A stretch of DNA of 9,289 nt, taken from assembly GCA_003978375.1 (NCBI GenBank), contig QNZW01000157.1, forward strand, positions 1 through 9,289. Direction: 5' to 3'. How positions within the stretch are numbered: the stretch's first letter is position 1; each line of letters opens with the position of its first letter. Positions 7,345 to 9,289 of the stretch are shown piece after piece. The notes beneath the pieces are model-generated. The model saw only the letters and a program-made list of their open reading frames with translations. It searched no databases and was not told the origin of the DNA. The DNA comes from Sulfurovum sp. (lineage in GTDB: Bacteria > Campylobacterota > Campylobacteria > Campylobacterales > Sulfurovaceae). A program made the position numbers and the translations under genes.

Positions 7345-8059
7345 GTATTTTCTTTCTTAATGTATTTCTATTGATACCAAGTATTTTTGAAAGTTGCAAT
7401 TGGGAACCATATTTTGTAAGTCCAGCTTCAATAAGAGGCTTTTCATAAAGTTCAAGATATTGGCTATAAGCATCATTGCCATCAAGATGTTCTAAGAGAT
7501 AGTGATAGAGTATCTCTTGAATATCTGTGTGATTCATGGCAAATTTGCTCAGTGCTAAAAAAATAGATTTTTTTAAACTTTTAGAGTTCATGCTTAAATC
7601 CAAAGATACATTTTCGAGATGAATCTCCTCTTTTTGAAGCATCAATGTTTCGCATGACTCTTCAATAAAAAGTGTTTTTAGATACGCAATATCTTCAGGA
7701 CGTTCTCTTAAGGGTGGCATGATATAGATAAAAGCAAAAAGTTCATCTATTGCAGAAGCATTTCCCATATAATTGGCTATAGCAATAATACGTTTGTTAT
7801 TAAAATCAAGCAAAGAGGTATTTGTCAATTTTTCAAAATCAACAATAATAATCTCATCATAACTCTCCAAAGCAAGGGTAACCTCTTCTTGATTGACTCC
7901 TGAGACAACAACGGCATCTGGAAAAAGGTATTTGGCTAAGGTTTTTTTACCTGTATATTTTTCACCAATAATAATGGAAGAGACAAAGAGAGTTTTGGTT
8001 AAATTAAAACTTTTTATAATATGTTGTACTTTTTCTGATTTACTTATAAAATTTTTCAT
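7319..8059 (-). CDS. Degenerate NtrC/sigma-54-activator-like regulator with Fis-type HTH
   Basis: This 246-residue protein has the outline of an NtrC-family activator reduced to essentials. There is no receiver domain. A Walker A-like segment GEKYTGKKT (32-40) and a Walker B-like segment IIIVDFE (70-76) are only about 34 residues apart, roughly half the usual distance. The GAFTGA loop that contacts sigma-54 lies in that interval and is missing. MPPLRERPEDI (114-124) is the well-conserved end of the AAA+ core. The C-terminus carries a Fis-type helix-turn-helix, LSKILGINRNTLRKKIHEHN (223-242), close to the GINRGTLRKKL of E. coli Fis. GAFTGA-less relatives that work with sigma-70 polymerase are known (Rhodobacter capsulatus NtrC, E. 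coli TyrR). The gene overlaps the PAS gene, precedes amtB-glnB, and has a perfect palindrome in its own promoter. Nitrogen regulation is inferred from this setting. Confidence 0.75.
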   Translation of the reverse strand: MKNFISKSEKVQHIIKSFNLTKTLFVSSIIIGEKYTGKKTLAKYLFPDAVVVSGVNQEEVTLALESYDEIIIVDFEKLTNTSLLDFNNKRIIAIANYMGNASAIDELFAFIYIMPPLRERPEDIAYLKTLFIEESCETLMLQKEEIHLENVSLDLSMNSKSLKKSIFLALSKFAMNHTDIQEILYHYLLEHLDGNDAYSQYLELYEKPLIEAGLTKYGSQLQLSKILGINRNTLRKKIHEHNINSF

Positions 8060-8078
8060 TTAAAACTTTCATGCTAAA

Positions 8079-8084
8079 ATTATA
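8079..8084 (-). promoter_or_regulatory. Putative -10 element of the regulator-PAS operon
   Basis: The minus strand reads TATAAT, a perfect -10 hexamer, placing the transcript start near 8072 and leaving a leader of about 13 nt before the ATG at 8059. The palindrome at 8095-8111 lies just upstream and overlaps the position expected for the -35 element. Confidence 0.5.
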
Positions 8085-8094
8085 TACTTTCTAG

Positions 8095-8111
8095 TGATTA
8101 ATTATTAATCA
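8095..8111. promoter_or_regulatory. Operator-like perfect inverted repeat upstream of the regulator gene (copy 3)
   Basis: TGATTAA-TTA-TTAATCA is a perfect 7-bp inverted repeat with a 3-bp spacer, its arms identical to the copy before amtB. The 15-bp core fits the Fis consensus at every position. Its centre (8103) is 21.5 bp from the centre of the proposed -10, about two helical turns closer than at nirA and amtB. Binding here would cover the -35 region and suggests autorepression. The divergent proton-channel gene starts 158 bp away on the other side. Confidence 0.65.
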
Positions 8112-8233
8112 TAACATAAGTTTACTTAGATGCACAATATGAGATAAATCATATTTTTATTCATACTTTATCAAGCTATACAATATAGTTTATTTGGTAT
8201 AGTAATCATTGATTTATTTTATATTGATTGCTG

Positions 8234-8239
8234 TATAAT
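8234..8239 (+). promoter_or_regulatory. Putative -10 element of the proton-channel gene
   Basis: TATAAT lies 29 bp before the ATG at 8269, with TTGATT at 8209-8214 as a possible -35 at a long 19-bp spacing. A ribosome binding site GAAGGA ends at 8260, 8 nt before the ATG. The rest of the 209-bp divergent region is AT-rich and, apart from copy 3 of the palindrome and the regulator promoter, shows no further clear site. Confidence 0.5.
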
Positions 8240-8268
8240 TTTATTTTAAAGTATGAAGGAATTTTTTT

Positions 8269-9289
8269 ATGTTACAACTTGATAAACCTAAACCTCTTTC
8301 GTGTATTCCACGGGCTTTTGCTATACTGCTTATTCCTTTTCTTTTTATAGTAGGACTTGTACTGGCATATATGGGCATTTTTCCATTAAAAGTTGAGACG
8401 TATACTTTGGGTATCGTAATATTTATTTTTATTGTATATCTCTTTTTTGTTAAGCATAATGCCAATTATGTAGTCTGCTATATAAAAGGTACTTTCTCAC
8501 AAATGGAAGAGGCTCTACAGGAGGCCTTAGATGAGAATGCATTAACCATTATGGGTAAAACGAAGTCTACATTAAATATAAAAGAGTTTATTTCTGAATA
8601 TTATCAAGATTTACGTAATGATAATTTTGCACGTGTGGCACCTTCTGTATTCCCTATGCTTGGTATATTGGGTACATTTATTGCTATTGCTTTGTCGATG
8701 CCTGACTTTACAGTACAAGATTCAAAATCACTAGATAGCGAAATTTCTTTACTTCTTTCTGGGATAGGTACAGCATTTTATGCTTCTATTTATGGGATTA
8801 TGCTTTCTTTGGTATGGACATATTTTGAAAAACGAGGCATAGCAAAAGCAGATAAACAAGTCAATGATTTAGAGAAAATGTATCGTGGACGTATTTGGAA
8901 AAAAGCTGAGCTTATCAAACATGAACATATGCAAAGTGAACTAAAAAATCAAGAGATAATACAAACATTAAAAGAGATATTCCATATGGATTTTATCAAA
9001 GAGCTCAATGAACAATATATCAAAAATTTTACCACTATTATACATGATACAACCAATAGTTTTACTAAACTCACCGAACAGATGCAGGAGACATCTAAAT
9101 CATTACGTAACACCTTAGAAATCATTGAATCCAAAAAAGAAAATGTCACAGCAGTTTCTGTGATGTTAGATAATATGTCAGGATTTAATACCACAGCACA
9201 AAGCTTAGAAAAGATTATGAACCGCTTTGATAGTACAGTAGATCATAATTTTGATAAGATAGACCATGAATTAAGTATTGCTGTTGAAA
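8269..9289 (+). CDS. MotA/TolQ/ExbB-type proton-channel protein with long helical tail (cut by window edge)
   Basis: The frame is open from the ATG at 8269 to the right edge: 340 codons, no stop. Four hydrophobic segments are visible at residues about 16-38, 45-62, 122-143 and 162-186. The third pair carries the family signature: APSVFPMLGILGTF (124-137), like the P-x-L-G-x-x-G-T of TolQ/ExbB, then GIGTAFYASIYGIMLSL (165-181), like the conserved last helix. Such proteins form a stator pentamer in the inner membrane that uses proton or sodium flow to drive a MotB/TolR/ExbD/OmpA-like partner. After the last helix there is at least 150 residues of hydrophilic, probably coiled-coil sequence. This is far more than ExbB or TolQ have and is reminiscent of ZorA of the Zorya anti-phage system. 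The partner gene would lie to the right and is not visible. It is divergent from the nitrogen operon and probably unrelated to it. Confidence 0.8.
   Translation, partial: MLQLDKPKPLSCIPRAFAILLIPFLFIVGLVLAYMGIFPLKVETYTLGIVIFIFIVYLFFVKHNANYVVCYIKGTFSQMEEALQEALDENALTIMGKTKSTLNIKEFISEYYQDLRNDNFARVAPSVFPMLGILGTFIAIALSMPDFTVQDSKSLDSEISLLLSGIGTAFYASIYGIMLSLVWTYFEKRGIAKADKQVNDLEKMYRGRIWKKAELIKHEHMQSELKNQEIIQTLKEIFHMDFIKELNEQYIKNFTTIIHDTTNSFTKLTEQMQETSKSLRNTLEIIESKKENVTAVSVMLDNMSGFNTTAQSLEKIMNRFDSTVDHNFDKIDHELSIAVE

Noticed and set aside
8095..8111. Palindrome as an FNR/CRP-type or NssR-type site
   Set aside because: The arms TGATTAA/TTAATCA with a 3-bp spacer do not fit TTGAT-N4-ATCAA or TTAAC-N4-GTTAA.
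8176..8202. Inverted repeat CTATAC...GTATAG upstream of the proton-channel gene
   Set aside because: A 6-bp A/T-rich arm with a 15-nt spacer is expected by chance in this AT-rich gap.

Overview
The window is AT-rich, densely packed bacterial DNA with AAGGA-type ribosome binding sites. Its gene content (small-type PurL, ferredoxin-type nitrite reductase next to an assimilatory nitrate reductase, AmtB/PII beside a stripped-down NtrC-like regulator) suggests a member of the Campylobacterota close to Sulfurimonas or Sulfurovum. That placement is an inference from overall character, not from a marker gene.

Layout. Positions 1-2198 (minus strand) hold the start of a molybdopterin nitrate reductase (nasA, cut by the window edge) and, directly upstream with no gap, a siroheme nitrite reductase (nirA). 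The nirA product ends in an unexpected tail that resembles the C-lobe of a Ser/Thr protein kinase. A divergent promoter region (2199-2351) separates nirA from purL (plus strand), which is followed after 3 nt by a small GIY-YIG protein gene. These converge on a minus-strand block. In transcription order, that block is a degenerate sigma-54-activator-like regulator with a Fis-type HTH (7319-8059), an overlapping PAS / degenerate histidine-kinase-like protein (6643-7344), the ammonium channel gene amtB (5248-6555) and the PII gene glnB (4843-5184). Divergent from the regulator, at 8269 to the window end, is a MotA/TolQ/ExbB-type proton-channel protein with a long cytoplasmic helical tail. It is open at the right edge.

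How it works together. Nitrate to nitrite to ammonium (NasA, NirA), ammonium uptake (AmtB) and nitrogen-status sensing (GlnB) form a nitrogen-assimilation locus. The main discovery is a shared 17-bp inverted repeat, TGATTAA-N3-TTAATCA. It occurs perfectly upstream of amtB and of the regulator gene, and with one mismatch upstream of nirA. Its 15-bp core fits the known Fis binding consensus, and the regulator's recognition-helix region is very Fis-like. The regulator lacks the GAFTGA loop and has a damaged ATPase core, and no -24/-12 promoter is visible. I therefore propose a small sigma-70-type nitrogen regulon controlled by this regulator and its PAS partner, probably with autoregulation. The proton-channel gene at the right end is probably a separate unit. 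It may belong to a ZorA-like or other MotAB-like system whose partner lies outside the window.

No rRNA, tRNA, CRISPR array, insertion sequence or strong intrinsic terminator was seen, and no gene-free stretch exceeds about 210 bp.
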